From: Tannerella sp.
GTDB lineage: Bacteria; Bacteroidota; Bacteroidia; Bacteroidales; Tannerellaceae
Reading direction: 5' to 3'
Length of the DNA stretch: 14,556 bases
NCBI GenBank assembly: GCA_031267485.1
Contig: JAIRYY010000082.1
Coordinates: 1 to 14,556, forward strand
The position numbers were made by a program, and so were the translations under genes. This document shows positions 4,687 to 13,825 of this stretch, in pieces. The stretch's first letter is position 1. Every line of letters begins with the position of its first letter. The notes under the pieces are model-generated. The model made no database searches. It was not told the origin of the DNA and worked only from the letters and a program-made list of their open reading frames with translations.

Positions 4687-7600
4687 ATGAAAAAATTTCA
4701 GTTAGCAAACAACATTACCGGAGGGCTTGTTTTTGCAATCGCAGCAACCGTCTATTTGATGACTATTGAACCGACAGCGAGTTTCTGGGACTGTGGAGAG
4801 TTCATAACGTCGGCATACAAACTTGAAGTGGGACATCCTCCCGGAGCGCCATTATTCATGCTGATAGGGAATATCTTTTCCCACCTGTCGGATGCGGCCG
4901 ATGCTGCCAAAATGGTCAATTCAATGTCGGCGCTGTTCAGCGCGCTGACTATTTTGTTCCTTTTCTGGACTATCACGCACCTCACGCGGAAAATGTTGGT
5001 GAAAGATAACGAAAAAATGACGCTGTCGCAGACAATCCTTATCCTCGGATGCGGATTAGTCGGGTCGCTTGCCTACACATTCAGCGACACATTCTGGTTC
5101 AGCGCCGTCGAGGGTGAGGTCTATGCTTCGTCGTCGCTGTTTACCGCCGTAGTTTTCTGGCTCATTCTTAAATGGGAAGACCATGCCGACGCACCGCATG
5201 CCGAGCGCTGGATCATCCTGATCGCCTATCTGATGGGGCTGAGCATCGGCGTCCACTTGCTGAACCTGCTTTGCATACCGGCCATCGTACTTGTTTACTA
5301 TTATAAAAAATATCCGAATCCCACGCTCAAAGGCACGGTATATGCCCTGCTGATATCATTCGTCATGGTTGCCGTCATGCTGTACGGCGTCGTGCAGGGG
5401 CTGGTCGAAGTATGCGGCTGGTTTGAACTGCTCTTCGTCAACGTCCTCGGAATGCCGTACAACACGGGCGTGTTTGTCTATCTGATCGTCATCACGGGCG
5501 TCCTGGCATGGGCAATATGGGAGACCATGCGCGAAAAAGTCGACGAGAAACGCATGAAAATAGCCTTTATTCTTGCCGTATCACTTCTCGGGATACCGTT
5601 TGTCGGAAACGGCTACATTCTGGGTATCCTGATTATTGCCGCATTAACCGTCTTCATGTTTAAATACAGGAAGATAAATATCCGGGCGATAAATACCGTC
5701 CTCATCTCGCTGACGGTCATTCTCATCGGATATTCCACATTTGCGCTGATACTTATCCGCGCAACGGCCGACACGCCGATGAACCAGAACAAGCCGAGCG
5801 ACATCTTCACGCTCCGCACATACCTGGCACGCGAACAGTACGGCGAAACGCCGCTTATATACGGGAAAACCTACGTTTCGGAAGTGAAGCGCGAGATTCA
5901 GGGACGGTTTAGCCTCCCGGTCATGAAGCCCGGAGTACCGATATGGACGCGCGTTATAAAGGAAAATCCGGCCGAAAAAGACCGCTATTTCATCTCTTCG
6001 AAAAACGAACGGGGCGTGTATATCGAAGAGACATGCATGCTGTTCCCGCGCATGTACAGTTCCACGGACGAAAATCACGTAACCGGATACAAGGACTGGG
6101 GCGAGGTAAAGGGAACGCCCATTAATATCAATGTGAACGGCGAAATGAAAACAGTCATGAAACCGACATTCGGCGAGAATCTGGTTTTCTTTTTCAAATA
6201 TCAGCTGAACTTCATGTACTGGCGCTATTTCATGTGGAACTTTTCGGGACGCCAGAACGATATACAGGGACATGGCAACATTATGCACGGGAACTGGATA
6301 ACGGGCATAAAATTTTTAGACGGGATACGCGTGGGGCCGCAGGACAATCTGCCCCCCGACATTGCCGAAAACAAGGCGCACAATGTATACTACATGCTTC
6401 CGCTGCTGCTCGGGTTTCTCGGCATCCTGGTTCAGGTATTGAAGACCGGCGACAAAGGCGTGCAGGGTTTCTGGATCACGTTCTTCCTGTTCTTCATGAC
6501 CGGCATCGCCATCGTTTTATACCTCAACCAGCCCCCGTTCCAGCCCCGCGAACGGGATTACGCATACGCCGGCTCGTTCTATGCGTTCTGCATCTGGATC
6601 GGTATCGGCGTGGCAGGAATAGCGAAGTTGCTGGAACAGGCGAAGCTGCCTTCCGTGGTCGCCGGTACGGTGGCAACGCTGGCAGGCCTCCTGGTACCCC
6701 TGCAAATGGCCTCCCAGACGTGGGACGACCATGACCGCTCGAAACGTTACGTGGCGCGTGATTTCGGACGCAATTATCTCGAATCGTGCGAACCCAATGC
6801 CATCATATTCACTCACGGAGACAATGACACGTTCCCCCTGTGGTACGCGCAGGAAATCGAAGGCATCCGCACGGATGTGCGCGTGTGTAACACGAGCTAC
6901 CTGCAGACGGACTGGTACATCAACCAGATGAAACGCCAGGCCTACAACTCCGACCCCCTGCCTATATCCTGGACATACAAGGATTATCTGCAGGGCAAGC
7001 GTGATTTTATTTACGTAATACCCCAGACGGACAGGCCTGTCGGAGTAAGTACGGCGCTTAATCTGGCAAAAAGCGACGACAACAGGCACCGGTATGCATA
7101 CGGGAATGAAATGGTCGATTACATTCCGTCATCAACGCTGGTGCTTCGCATCGATTCGGCGACGGTGGTAAGAAATAAGACCTTAAACGCGGAATACGAG
7201 CCTTTCATTGAAAAGGAACTACTGATAAATTTTGACGGGAAAATTGCGATTTCAAAGGTCGACGCCATTACGCTGGACATGATCAACACAAACAACTGGG
7301 AACGCCCGATCTATTACGCCTCCACCGTACCCGGAGATCTTTACGGTTATGCCGGCAATCACCTGCAGAGAACGGGACTTGCCTTTCAACTGGTGCCGAT
7401 GAATACGGCGGAACATGGCGTTACCATCAACACAAAGAAAATGTATGACAACATCATGAACAAATTCAAATGGGGCGGAATCGACAAACCGGGCATATAT
7501 CTGGAAGAAAATACGATGCGGATGTGCAAATCGTACCGGCAGCTGCTGTTTGCCGACCTTGCCGAAGCGCTTATGAAAGAGGGGAAGCCCGACAGCGCGA

Positions 7601-7944
7601 AGAACGTGCTCGACCGTTGCGTCGAAGTGATGCCCGAAGAAAATGTTCCTTTCGATTTCTCCATTTACCCGATAGCCAGACTTTACTTTTCCTTGGGAGA
7701 AGTGGATAAGGCTAAGTTTATCACCACAAAAATGATGGAAAGAAGCATGGCGGAAGTCGACTGGATGCTCCGGCTCAAACCGATGCAGCGGGAAACGTTC
7801 ATGAGAAACATAAACTACAATATGGCGGTAATGAGGGAGATTTTGACCATTAGCATGCAATATGACAAGGATTTTGCCCAGTCGTATGTCGAACGGTTCA
7901 ATCAATACTCCATGCAGCTCGATGCGGGTCAAAAGAAGCAATAG
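4687..7944 (+). CDS. DUF2723 multi-membrane protein, putative O-glycosyltransferase
   Basis: A 1085-residue integral inner-membrane protein of the DUF2723 family. About ten hydrophobic segments lie in the first 360 residues and about four more between 569 and 676. The hallmark first loop TASFWDCGEFITSAYKLEVGHPPGAPLF (30-57) carries Asp35 and Glu38, the position where GT-C glycosyltransferases keep catalytic or metal-binding acids. FWFSAVEGEVYASSSLF (136-152), RERDYAYAGSFYAF (about 621-634) and FTHGDNDTFPLWY (about 706-718) are further family blocks. The C-terminal region, about 950-1020, looks like two TPR-type helical repeats. The animal relative TMEM260 is a protein O-mannosyltransferase, so a lipid-linked-sugar-dependent protein glycosyltransferase is a fair hypothesis; the bacterial function is not established to my knowledge. 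It has its own promoter and is followed 3 bases later by a deacetylase gene. Confidence 0.88.
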   Translation: MKKFQLANNITGGLVFAIAATVYLMTIEPTASFWDCGEFITSAYKLEVGHPPGAPLFMLIGNIFSHLSDAADAAKMVNSMSALFSALTILFLFWTITHLTRKMLVKDNEKMTLSQTILILGCGLVGSLAYTFSDTFWFSAVEGEVYASSSLFTAVVFWLILKWEDHADAPHAERWIILIAYLMGLSIGVHLLNLLCIPAIVLVYYYKKYPNPTLKGTVYALLISFVMVAVMLYGVVQGLVEVCGWFELLFVNVLGMPYNTGVFVYLIVITGVLAWAIWETMREKVDEKRMKIAFILAVSLLGIPFVGNGYILGILIIAALTVFMFKYRKINIRAINTVLISLTVILIGYSTFALILIRATADTPMNQNKPSDIFTLRTYLAREQYGETPLIYGKTYVSEVKREIQGRFSLPVMKPGVPIWTRVIKENPAEKDRYFISSKNERGVYIEETCMLFPRMYSSTDENHVTGYKDWGEVKGTPININVNGEMKTVMKPTFGENLVFFFKYQLNFMYWRYFMWNFSGRQNDIQGHGNIMHGNWITGIKFLDGIRVGPQDNLPPDIAENKAHNVYYMLPLLLGFLGILVQVLKTGDKGVQGFWITFFLFFMTGIAIVLYLNQPPFQPRERDYAYAGSFYAFCIWIGIGVAGIAKLLEQAKLPSVVAGTVATLAGLLVPLQMASQTWDDHDRSKRYVARDFGRNYLESCEPNAIIFTHGDNDTFPLWYAQEIEGIRTDVRVCNTSYLQTDWYINQMKRQAYNSDPLPISWTYKDYLQGKRDFIYVIPQTDRPVGVSTALNLAKSDDNRHRYAYGNEMVDYIPSSTLVLRIDSATVVRNKTLNAEYEPFIEKELLINFDGKIAISKVDAITLDMINTNNWERPIYYASTVPGDLYGYAGNHLQRTGLAFQLVPMNTAEHGVTINTKKMYDNIMNKFKWGGIDKPGIYLEENTMRMCKSYRQLLFADLAEALMKEGKPDSAKNVLDRCVEVMPEENVPFDFSIYPIARLYFSLGEVDKAKFITTKMMERSMAEVDWMLRLKPMQRETFMRNINYNMAVMREILTISMQYDKDFAQSYVERFNQYSMQLDAGQKKQ

Positions 7945-7947
7945 ACG

Positions 7948-8565
7948 ATGTTGATCGAACAGCCTCCCCGGATTTACCGCTGGTTCTTTCCGGGGGCTTT
8001 TTGGCGGATACCCCCGGCAAAAGGACAGAAAAAATGCATCTATCTGACTTTCGATGACGGCCCTATCCCGGAAATGACCCCGTGGATTCTCGACACGCTC
8101 GACCGGTACGGCGTAAAAGCCACCTTTTTTTGCGTGGGGGAAAACGTAAGCAGATCCCCGGATCTGTATCGCATGTTGCAGGAGCGCGGCCACCGCACGG
8201 GTAATCACACATTCAACCACGTGCAGGGAATACGCTTCCGGTCAAAAAACTACATCCGCAATGTCGCGAAAGCCTCCGGATACATCGAAAGCGACCTGTT
8301 CCGCCCTCCGCACGGACACATGCGTATCCCCCAGGTATTGCGGCTGCGCAAACTTTTCAGGATTGTCATGTGGGACGTCGTGACCCGCGACTACAGCCCC
8401 CACATGACCGCTAAAGGGGTTTTTAACAATGTGAAAAGATATACGCGCAACGGCTCAATAATCGTCTTTCACGATTCGCTGAAAGCCGCCGGACGAATCG
8501 AGGATGCCCTCCCGAAATCCATCGAATGGCTTATAAAAGAGGGATATGAATTTAAACTTTTTTAG
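7948..8565 (+). CDS. NodB-type polysaccharide deacetylase family protein
   Basis: A 205-residue carbohydrate esterase 4 (NodB) domain with little else. The five family motifs are present: TFDDGP (34-39) with catalytic Asp36 and metal-binding Asp37; GNHTFNH with metal ligands His87 and His91; RPPHG (119-123); a WDVVTRDY strand with Asp143; and VFHD with catalytic His175. These should remove acetyl groups from an N-acetylated sugar with a divalent metal. There is no signal peptide or clear membrane anchor, so it may act in the cytoplasm on a lipid-linked or nucleotide-linked precursor, or be membrane-associated. It starts 3 bases after the DUF2723 stop, implying translational coupling and a linked role. 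Substrate unknown. Confidence 0.9.
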   Translation: MLIEQPPRIYRWFFPGAFWRIPPAKGQKKCIYLTFDDGPIPEMTPWILDTLDRYGVKATFFCVGENVSRSPDLYRMLQERGHRTGNHTFNHVQGIRFRSKNYIRNVAKASGYIESDLFRPPHGHMRIPQVLRLRKLFRIVMWDVVTRDYSPHMTAKGVFNNVKRYTRNGSIIVFHDSLKAAGRIEDALPKSIEWLIKEGYEFKLF

Positions 8566-8577
8566 GGCATATTTTTG

Positions 8578-9624
8578 ATGACGATGATACGATTTGAATG
8601 TGACTATGCGGAAGGCGCTCATCCGCAGATACTGGAACGGCTGACGGAAACGAACTTCGAACAGTCAAAAGGATACGGCGAAGATGAACATTGCGACAAC
8701 GCCCGCCGTATTATACGCCGCCTGTGCGAAAATGAAACGGCGGATGTTCATTTTCTGGTCGGCGGAACACAGGCTAATGCGACGGTTATTGCCTCCGTGC
8801 TACGTCCGCACCAGGGAGTGATATCGGCCGCAACGGGACATATCAACGTGCACGAAGCGGGAGCCGTCGAAACTGCCGGGCACAAAGTGCTCGCTTTGCC
8901 CGCGGGAAACGGCAAGCTGGCCGCTTCACAGGTGGAACAGATGTGTGCGGAACACTGGAATGACGCAAACCGTGAGCATACGGTTCAGCCGGGAATGGTT
9001 TACATATCAAACCCGACCGAAGGCGGAAGCGTTTATTCAAAACAGGAATTGCAGGCATTGAGCGAGGTCTGCCGCAAACGCGGATTGCCCCTGTTCCTGG
9101 ACGGAGCGCGCCTTGGCTACGGATTGGCGGCCGAGGATAACGACCTGACAATGCCTGATATTGCAGGACTGTGCGACATTTTTCATATCGGCGGAACGAA
9201 AGTTGGCGCTCTGTTCGGCGAAGCGGTTGTGATAACGGACGACCGCCTGAAAAAAGATTTCCGCTACCTTATGAAACAGCACGGCGGCATGCTTGCCAAA
9301 GGACGCCTGCTCGGCATACAGTTTGAGACCCTCCTCGGCGGCGGACTGTATTTCGAAATAGCCCGCCATGCCGTGCGGATGGCAATGATGATACGAAACG
9401 CATTCCGGTCAAAAGATATTCCGTTCCTCTACGAATCGCCCACCAACCAGCAATTCCCGATACTTACAAACGGGCAAATCCGCATCCTGTCGCAGAGATA
9501 TGCGTTCGAACTGTGGTCGCGCCTTGACGACAATCATGCGGCAGTCCGGTTCTGTGCGAGCTGGGCCACGCGCACAAACGACGTGCAGGCCTTAATAAAA
9601 GATATCAATGCCTTGCCGGCGTGA
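8578..9624 (+). CDS. ltaE: Low-specificity L-threonine aldolase family enzyme
   Basis: A 348-residue fold-type I PLP enzyme of the threonine aldolase/beta-eliminating lyase group. Features are the start IRFECDYAEGAHPQILERL, GYGEDEHC, the VGGTQANATV loop (61-70), GHINVHEAGA with the histidines that stack on PLP, LDGARLGYG (174-182) with Asp175 binding the pyridine nitrogen, and IGGTKVGALFGEA with Lys208 as the PLP lysine. The reaction would be cleavage of L-threonine or L-allo-threonine to glycine and acetaldehyde in the cytoplasm. Three starts are close: TTG 8575, ATG 8578 and ATG 8584. Relatives usually begin only a few residues before 'F..DY.EGAHP', so 8584 is also plausible. It lies 12 bases after the deacetylase and is probably in the same transcript, though functionally unrelated. 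Confidence 0.9.
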   Translation: MTMIRFECDYAEGAHPQILERLTETNFEQSKGYGEDEHCDNARRIIRRLCENETADVHFLVGGTQANATVIASVLRPHQGVISAATGHINVHEAGAVETAGHKVLALPAGNGKLAASQVEQMCAEHWNDANREHTVQPGMVYISNPTEGGSVYSKQELQALSEVCRKRGLPLFLDGARLGYGLAAEDNDLTMPDIAGLCDIFHIGGTKVGALFGEAVVITDDRLKKDFRYLMKQHGGMLAKGRLLGIQFETLLGGGLYFEIARHAVRMAMMIRNAFRSKDIPFLYESPTNQQFPILTNGQIRILSQRYAFELWSRLDDNHAAVRFCASWATRTNDVQALIKDINALPA

Positions 9625-9673
9625 CCGCGCCGAACGCAAACTCAAGGACGCTTCCGGACTCCGGCAGAAAAAC

Positions 9674-9726
9674 CGCATCCGAAAGGGAGGTCAAATAATA
9701 CTTGTTTAAAATTGTATCCGGATGCG
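9674..9726. terminator. 8-bp inverted repeat between convergent genes
   Basis: CGCATCCG (9674-9681) and CGGATGCG (9719-9726) are perfect reverse complements, 37 bases apart, in the 103-base gap where the aldolase and the lamin-tail gene converge. It ends immediately before the lamin-tail stop codon. The long loop is AT-rich. It may act as a bidirectional terminator or RNA-end structure; evidence is only the symmetry and location. Confidence 0.35.
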
Positions 9727-9727
9727 C

Positions 9728-12700
9728 TTACTTTACAAGAAATGCTTTCTTTATTTTAACATGGTTGCCGTCGGAATGATACAGCTCGGCATAAAAGATA
9801 TAAACCCCCGGAGATAGCCGGCCGTTATCCAGTCCTTTCCCGTCCCAGCGAAATTCGCCCTCCTGCGCGATCAGCTGGTTGTTCAGTATCTCCGCCATTT
9901 TCTTTCCACCGGTGGAATATACTTCCGCACGGCAGCGGTAACCCGGTTTACCGGTCCGGTATGCAAGCAGATAATAATCAAAGCCCGGAACATATCCGGG
10001 TGTGCCGATAAATGTACTGTTTCCCGAATCTCCGTTTCTGTACTGGGAGTTTTTATAACCCGGCGTGCCATATCCGACTTCGGCAGTTGCCGATGTCCAG
10101 TTGGCGGGATCCTGCGAATCCGCTTCCGGGCTGATACGTTCCAAAGAAACGCCTTTCATGTTTTTTATCGATACGTCGTGCCATTTTTCCGAATAAGAGA
10201 CTTCGTCAATCACGGTTTCGCCGGACGTGCGGAACAAAACAACCGTTGCGCCCTCGTTGTTAAGCGCTGGCAACTTCGTCTCATAGATTGCTTCCTGCGA
10301 AGATGTGAAATAGAAATCCGCCACGCCGCCGGCCTGTTTTGTCAAAACGGCATAACTATCCGGCCGGATGGTTTCCCGAACCGCACTCAAAGGATAATGA
10401 GCGCTTAACGAACCATCCGGCCTGCGGATAGCAATTGACAGTCCCGACAGGGACAGCGGCCGGTTGGAACGGTTATACAACTCAATATATTCACTCCCTC
10501 CGGCAAACGGATCCGGCAAAATTTCATTTATCACAATTCCCAATGGTTCCACAACGATTTTATCTTCGGCAGGTTCGTCGTCCGGATCCGGATTTTCGGG
10601 GTCGGACGACGGAATGTCAGGTTCCTGAGATGATGCGGGTGAATTTACCGCACCCGGCGTGCCGCCTTTTTTATCGGTGGACAGATACCAGGCCCCGTCG
10701 TCCGAGCGCTCGTATGATTTTGCGGGAGTAGCTTTCGGATAAGCAAATTCATCAATCGTCACGCCTCCTGAATTTTTCAGGCCAATCGTTTTGCCCGTAT
10801 TGGCAAGGGCGGACGGGAATTTGTCCACTTCAAGCGACAACGCGCCCTCCGCAACTATCATTTCGCGGCCGGAACGGTACAGAACGGCATATCCTCCGGC
10901 AGGCAGCACGGCATCGGGCAAAGCGCTCTCCTTGCCGTCGTATATGAAAATCCAGTCCAGCAATGGGATATCATCTCCGGTTGCATTGTAAATCTCCACG
11001 TATTCCGTCTCCGAAAGTTCCGTCAGGCCGACAGGATCGGCCATCACTTCGTTTATGATGACATCGCCGGGAACGGAATGGTCTTCCGGAGAAACAGGCG
11101 GCTCCGGTTTCGGCTCCGGTTCTGTCGGAGTTGTGGGGTCGGACGATGCTGCCGATGAATTTAACGCACCCGGAGTACCGCCTTTTTTATCGGTACACAG
11201 ATGCCATGTCCCGTCGTCCGAACGCTCGTATGATCTTCCGCGCGTCGCTTTCGGATAGGCGACTTCATCAATCGTTACGCCTCCTGAATTTTTCAGACCT
11301 GTCGTTTTACCTGTATTGGCAAGGGCGGACGGGAATTTGTCCACTTCAAGCGACAGCGCGCCATCAGCAATGAGCATGTCGCGGCCTGTACGGAAAAGAA
11401 CGGCATATACGCCGGCGGGCAGCATGACATCGGGCAAAGCCGTCTCCTTGCCGTCGTATACAAATGTCCAGCCGGACAATGAGATATTTTTCCCGGATAC
11501 ATTACGGATCTCCACGTATTCCGTCTCCGGAAGTTCCGTCAGGCCGACGGGATCGGCCATCACTTCGTTTATGATGACATTGCCGGGAACGGAATTGTCT
11601 TCCGGAGAAACAGGAGGTTCCGGTTTCGGGTCAGGTTTCGGATCTGTCGGAGTTGTGGGGTCGGGAGATGCTGCCGGCGAATTAACCGCACCCGGAGTAC
11701 CGCCTTTTTTATCTGTGGACGAATGCCACGCGCCGCCGTCCGAACGCTCATAAGATTTCCCGGCCGTCGCTTTCGGATAGGCAAGTTCGTCAATCATTAT
11801 GCCGTTGGAATTTTTCAGGCCGACCGTTTTGCCGGTATTGGCAAGGGCGGACGGGAAGCCATCCACGCCAAGCGACAGCGCGCCCTCCGCGACTGTCATG
11901 TCACGTCCGGAACGGTACAGAACGGCATATACGCCGGCGGGCAAAACCACATTGGGCAAAGCCGTCTCTTTGCCGTCGTACAGGAATTTCCAGCCCGACA
12001 GCGAGATGTCGTTCCCGGATACATTATATATTTCTACATATTCCGTTGCGGGAAGTTCCGTCAGGCCAACCGGGTCGGCCATCACTTCATTTATGATAAC
12101 ATCGCCGGGAAGGGAATTGTCTTCCGGCAATACGGGCGGCTCTGGCTCCGTGCCGGGGTCGGAGGGCGTGACGGACGAATTTGCAGCGCCCGGCGTACCG
12201 CCTTTTTCATCGGTCGTCAAATGCCACGCGCCGTCGTCCGAACGTTCGTAAGATTTGCCGGCGGTCGCTTTCGGATAGGCGATTTCGTCAATCATCACGC
12301 CGACAGAATTTTTCAGGCCGATCGTTTTGCCGGTGTTGGCAAGGGCGGACGGGAAGCCATCCACACCAAGCGACAGCGCGCCCTCTGCGACTATCATGTC
12401 ACGTCCGGAACGGTACAGAACGGCATATACGCCGGCGGGCAAAACCACATCGGGTAAAGCCGTCTCTTTGCCGTCGTACATGAATTTCCAGCCCGACAGC
12501 GGGACGTCGTTCCCGGATGCATTATATATCTCCACATATTCCGTTGCGGGAAGTTCCGTCAGACCAACCGGGTCGGCCATCACTTCGTTTATCACAACAT
12601 CGCCGGGCAGGGAATTGTCTTCAGGTAATACAGGCGGTTCTGGCTCCGTGCCGGGTTCGGGTTCGTCGCCGGGGTCGGGATTGGGGGATGCTGCCGGCGA

Positions 12701-13711
12701 ATTTGCCGCACCCGGCGTGCCGCCTTTTTCATCGGTCGTCAAATGCCAGGCTCCGTCGTCCGAACGTTCGTAAGATTTCCCGGCTGTCGCTTTCGGATAG
12801 GCGATTTCATCAATCATCACGCCGACGGAATTTTTCAGGCCGACTGTTTTGCCGGTGTTGGCAAGGGCGGACGGGAAGGCATCCACACCAAGCGACAGCG
12901 CGCCGGATGCAACCTGAATCTCCCGGCCGGAACGGTACAGAACGGCATATACGCCGACAGGCAAAACCACATCGGGCAAAGCCGTCTCTTTGCCGTCGTA
13001 CAGGAATTTCCAGCCCGACAGCGGGACGTCGTTCCCGGACGCATTATATATCTCCACATATTCCGTTGCGGGAAGTTCCATCAGACCAACCGGGTCGGCC
13101 ATCACTTCGTTTATCACAACATCGCCGGGCAGGGAATTGTCTTCAGGCAATACGGGCGGCTCTGGCTCCGTGCCGGGGTCGGGATTGGGGGATGCTGCCG
13201 GCGAATTTGCAGCACCCGGCGTGCCGCCTTTTTCATCGGTCGTCAAATGCCAGGCGCCGTCGTCCGAACGTTCGTAAGATTTCCCGGCGGTCGCTTTCGG
13301 ATAGGCGATTTCATCAATCATCACGCCGATGGAATTTTTCAGGCCGACTGTTTTGCCGGTGTTGGCAAGGGCGGACGGGAAGCCATCCACACCAAGCGAC
13401 AGCGCGCCGGATGCGACCTGAATCTCCCGGCCGGAACGGTACAGAACGGCATATACGCCGGCTGGCAAAACCACATCGGGCAAAGCCGTCTCTTTGCCGT
13501 CGTACATGAATTTCCAGCCAGACAGCGGGACGTCGTTCCCGGATGCATTATATATCTCCACATATTCCGTTGCAGGCAGTTCCGTCAGACCAACCGGGTC
13601 GGCCATCACCTCGCTTATCACAACATCGCCGGGCAGGGACTCGTCGGCATCATTTGCCAACAGACATACCGGCATCAAAATAAAATGAAGAAAGAACAAA
13701 CTCCGTTTCAT
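9728..13711 (-). CDS. Secreted lamin-tail-domain repeat protein
   Basis: A 1327-residue secreted protein. The signal peptide [20 protein letters not shown] is probably cut after Ala19. Six long repeats of 166-174 residues follow, each a lamin tail domain: (V/I)[11 protein letters not shown]...EYVEIYN.SG..(I/V)PLSGW, ending in KGGTPGA.NS, then a Pro/Glu/Asp-rich linker such as [16 protein letters not shown] seventh, diverged lamin-tail copy begins [23 protein letters not shown] (from about 10540 leftward). The last ~90 residues ([22 protein letters not shown]...[24 protein letters not shown]...KKAFLVK) resemble FlgD-Ig/type IX C-terminal sorting modules, so cell-surface display is inferred. 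Role unknown; adhesion or calcium/glycan binding are possibilities only. I start at 13709-13711 because the signal peptide begins there. The upstream promoter is a consensus one. The gene is transcribed divergently from asd. Confidence 0.85.
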   Translation of the reverse strand: MKRSLFFLHFILMPVCLLANDADESLPGDVVISEVMADPVGLTELPATEYVEIYNASGNDVPLSGWKFMYDGKETALPDVVLPAGVYAVLYRSGREIQVASGALSLGVDGFPSALANTGKTVGLKNSIGVMIDEIAYPKATAGKSYERSDDGAWHLTTDEKGGTPGAANSPAASPNPDPGTEPEPPVLPEDNSLPGDVVINEVMADPVGLMELPATEYVEIYNASGNDVPLSGWKFLYDGKETALPDVVLPVGVYAVLYRSGREIQVASGALSLGVDAFPSALANTGKTVGLKNSVGVMIDEIAYPKATAGKSYERSDDGAWHLTTDEKGGTPGAANSPAASPNPDPGDEPEPGTEPEPPVLPEDNSLPGDVVINEVMADPVGLTELPATEYVEIYNASGNDVPLSGWKFMYDGKETALPDVVLPAGVYAVLYRSGRDMIVAEGALSLGVDGFPSALANTGKTIGLKNSVGVMIDEIAYPKATAGKSYERSDDGAWHLTTDEKGGTPGAANSSVTPSDPGTEPEPPVLPEDNSLPGDVIINEVMADPVGLTELPATEYVEIYNVSGNDISLSGWKFLYDGKETALPNVVLPAGVYAVLYRSGRDMTVAEGALSLGVDGFPSALANTGKTVGLKNSNGIMIDELAYPKATAGKSYERSDGGAWHSSTDKKGGTPGAVNSPAASPDPTTPTDPKPDPKPEPPVSPEDNSVPGNVIINEVMADPVGLTELPETEYVEIRNVSGKNISLSGWTFVYDGKETALPDVMLPAGVYAVLFRTGRDMLIADGALSLEVDKFPSALANTGKTTGLKNSGGVTIDEVAYPKATRGRSYERSDDGTWHLCTDKKGGTPGALNSSAASSDPTTPTEPEPKPEPPVSPEDHSVPGDVIINEVMADPVGLTELSETEYVEIYNATGDDIPLLDWIFIYDGKESALPDAVLPAGGYAVLYRSGREMIVAEGALSLEVDKFPSALANTGKTIGLKNSGGVTIDEFAYPKATPAKSYERSDDGAWYLSTDKKGGTPGAVNSPASSQEPDIPSSDPENPDPDDEPAEDKIVVEPLGIVINEILPDPFAGGSEYIELYNRSNRPLSLSGLSIAIRRPDGSLSAHYPLSAVRETIRPDSYAVLTKQAGGVADFYFTSSQEAIYETKLPALNNEGATVVLFRTSGETVIDEVSYSEKWHDVSIKNMKGVSLERISPEADSQDPANWTSATAEVGYGTPGYKNSQYRNGDSGNSTFIGTPGYVPGFDYYLLAYRTGKPGYRCRAEVYSTGGKKMAEILNNQLIAQEGEFRWDGKGLDNGRLSPGVYIFYAELYHSDGNHVKIKKAFLVK
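10620..13636 (-). repeat. Six tandem ~0.5-kb coding repeats
   Basis: Unit borders, taken at the (L/V)PG(D/N)V codon, are at 13636, 13132, 12610, 12112, 11590 and 11074. Unit lengths are 504, 522, 498, 522 and 516 bases, all multiples of three, and the sixth unit fades out near 10620. Length differences lie in the acidic-proline linkers. Units 1-3 (right end, N-terminal) differ at only a few residues; units 5 and 6 are clearly more diverged. Confidence 0.92.
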
Positions 13712-13735
13712 GATATATTTTTTTTGGATTATTAT

Positions 13736-13743
13736 TATCTTTG
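13736..13743 (+). promoter_or_regulatory. -7 box of asd
   Basis: TATCTTTG matches TAnnTTTG. No TTTG is present 19-21 bases upstream, so the -33 half is not recognisable. The start would be near 13746, giving a leader of about 80 bases before asd. Confidence 0.5.
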
Positions 13744-13751
13744 CGCCCAAA

Positions 13752-13780
13752 TTTGCGGAACAATAATAAAACTCCGCAAA
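13752..13780. promoter_or_regulatory. 8-bp dyad between divergent promoters
   Basis: TTTGCGGA (13752-13759) and TCCGCAAA (13773-13780) are perfect reverse complements around a 13-base AT-rich centre. The right arm overlaps the -7 box of the lamin-tail promoter and the dyad lies just downstream of the asd start. It could be an operator or a 5'-leader hairpin; neither is shown. Confidence 0.4.
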
Positions 13781-13807
13781 CGTACAGAAAATTATTCATT
13801 TTTCAAA
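13777..13807 (-). promoter_or_regulatory. Consensus promoter of the lamin-tail gene
   Basis: Read on the minus strand, TTTG (13807-13804), a 19-base spacer and TACGTTTG (13784-13777) give a complete Bacteroidetes -33/-7 promoter. Transcription should start near 13774, about 63 bases before the lamin-tail ATG. Confidence 0.75.
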
Positions 13808-13825
13808 TTCAAAAACAGAAAAAAA

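Noticed and set aside
4448..4708. 86-codon minus-strand frame after the HIT gene
   Set aside because: It overlaps the end of the HIT gene and the start of the DUF2723 gene, covers the latter's promoter, and shows no recognisable family. A degraded gene is possible but unsupported.
9650..9665. Palindrome-like CCGGACTCCGG downstream of the aldolase gene
   Set aside because: The loop would be one base, so it cannot fold, and no T-run follows.
11723..12457. 244-codon plus-strand open frame in the same region
   Set aside because: Same explanation: antisense of two repeat units, no recognisable domain or start context.
12517..13509. 330-codon plus-strand open frame across the lamin-tail gene
   Set aside because: It is antisense to the repeats and repeats with them, is rich in Arg/Ser/His, resembles no family, and arises from the codon pattern of the real leftward gene.
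13723..13726. TTTG as -33 box for asd
   Set aside because: It is only 9 bases from the -7 box instead of 19-21.
13709..13750. Upstream TTG start for the lamin-tail protein
   Set aside because: It would place 13 residues before the signal peptide and uses a rare start; the ATG at 13711 gives a normal signal peptide.
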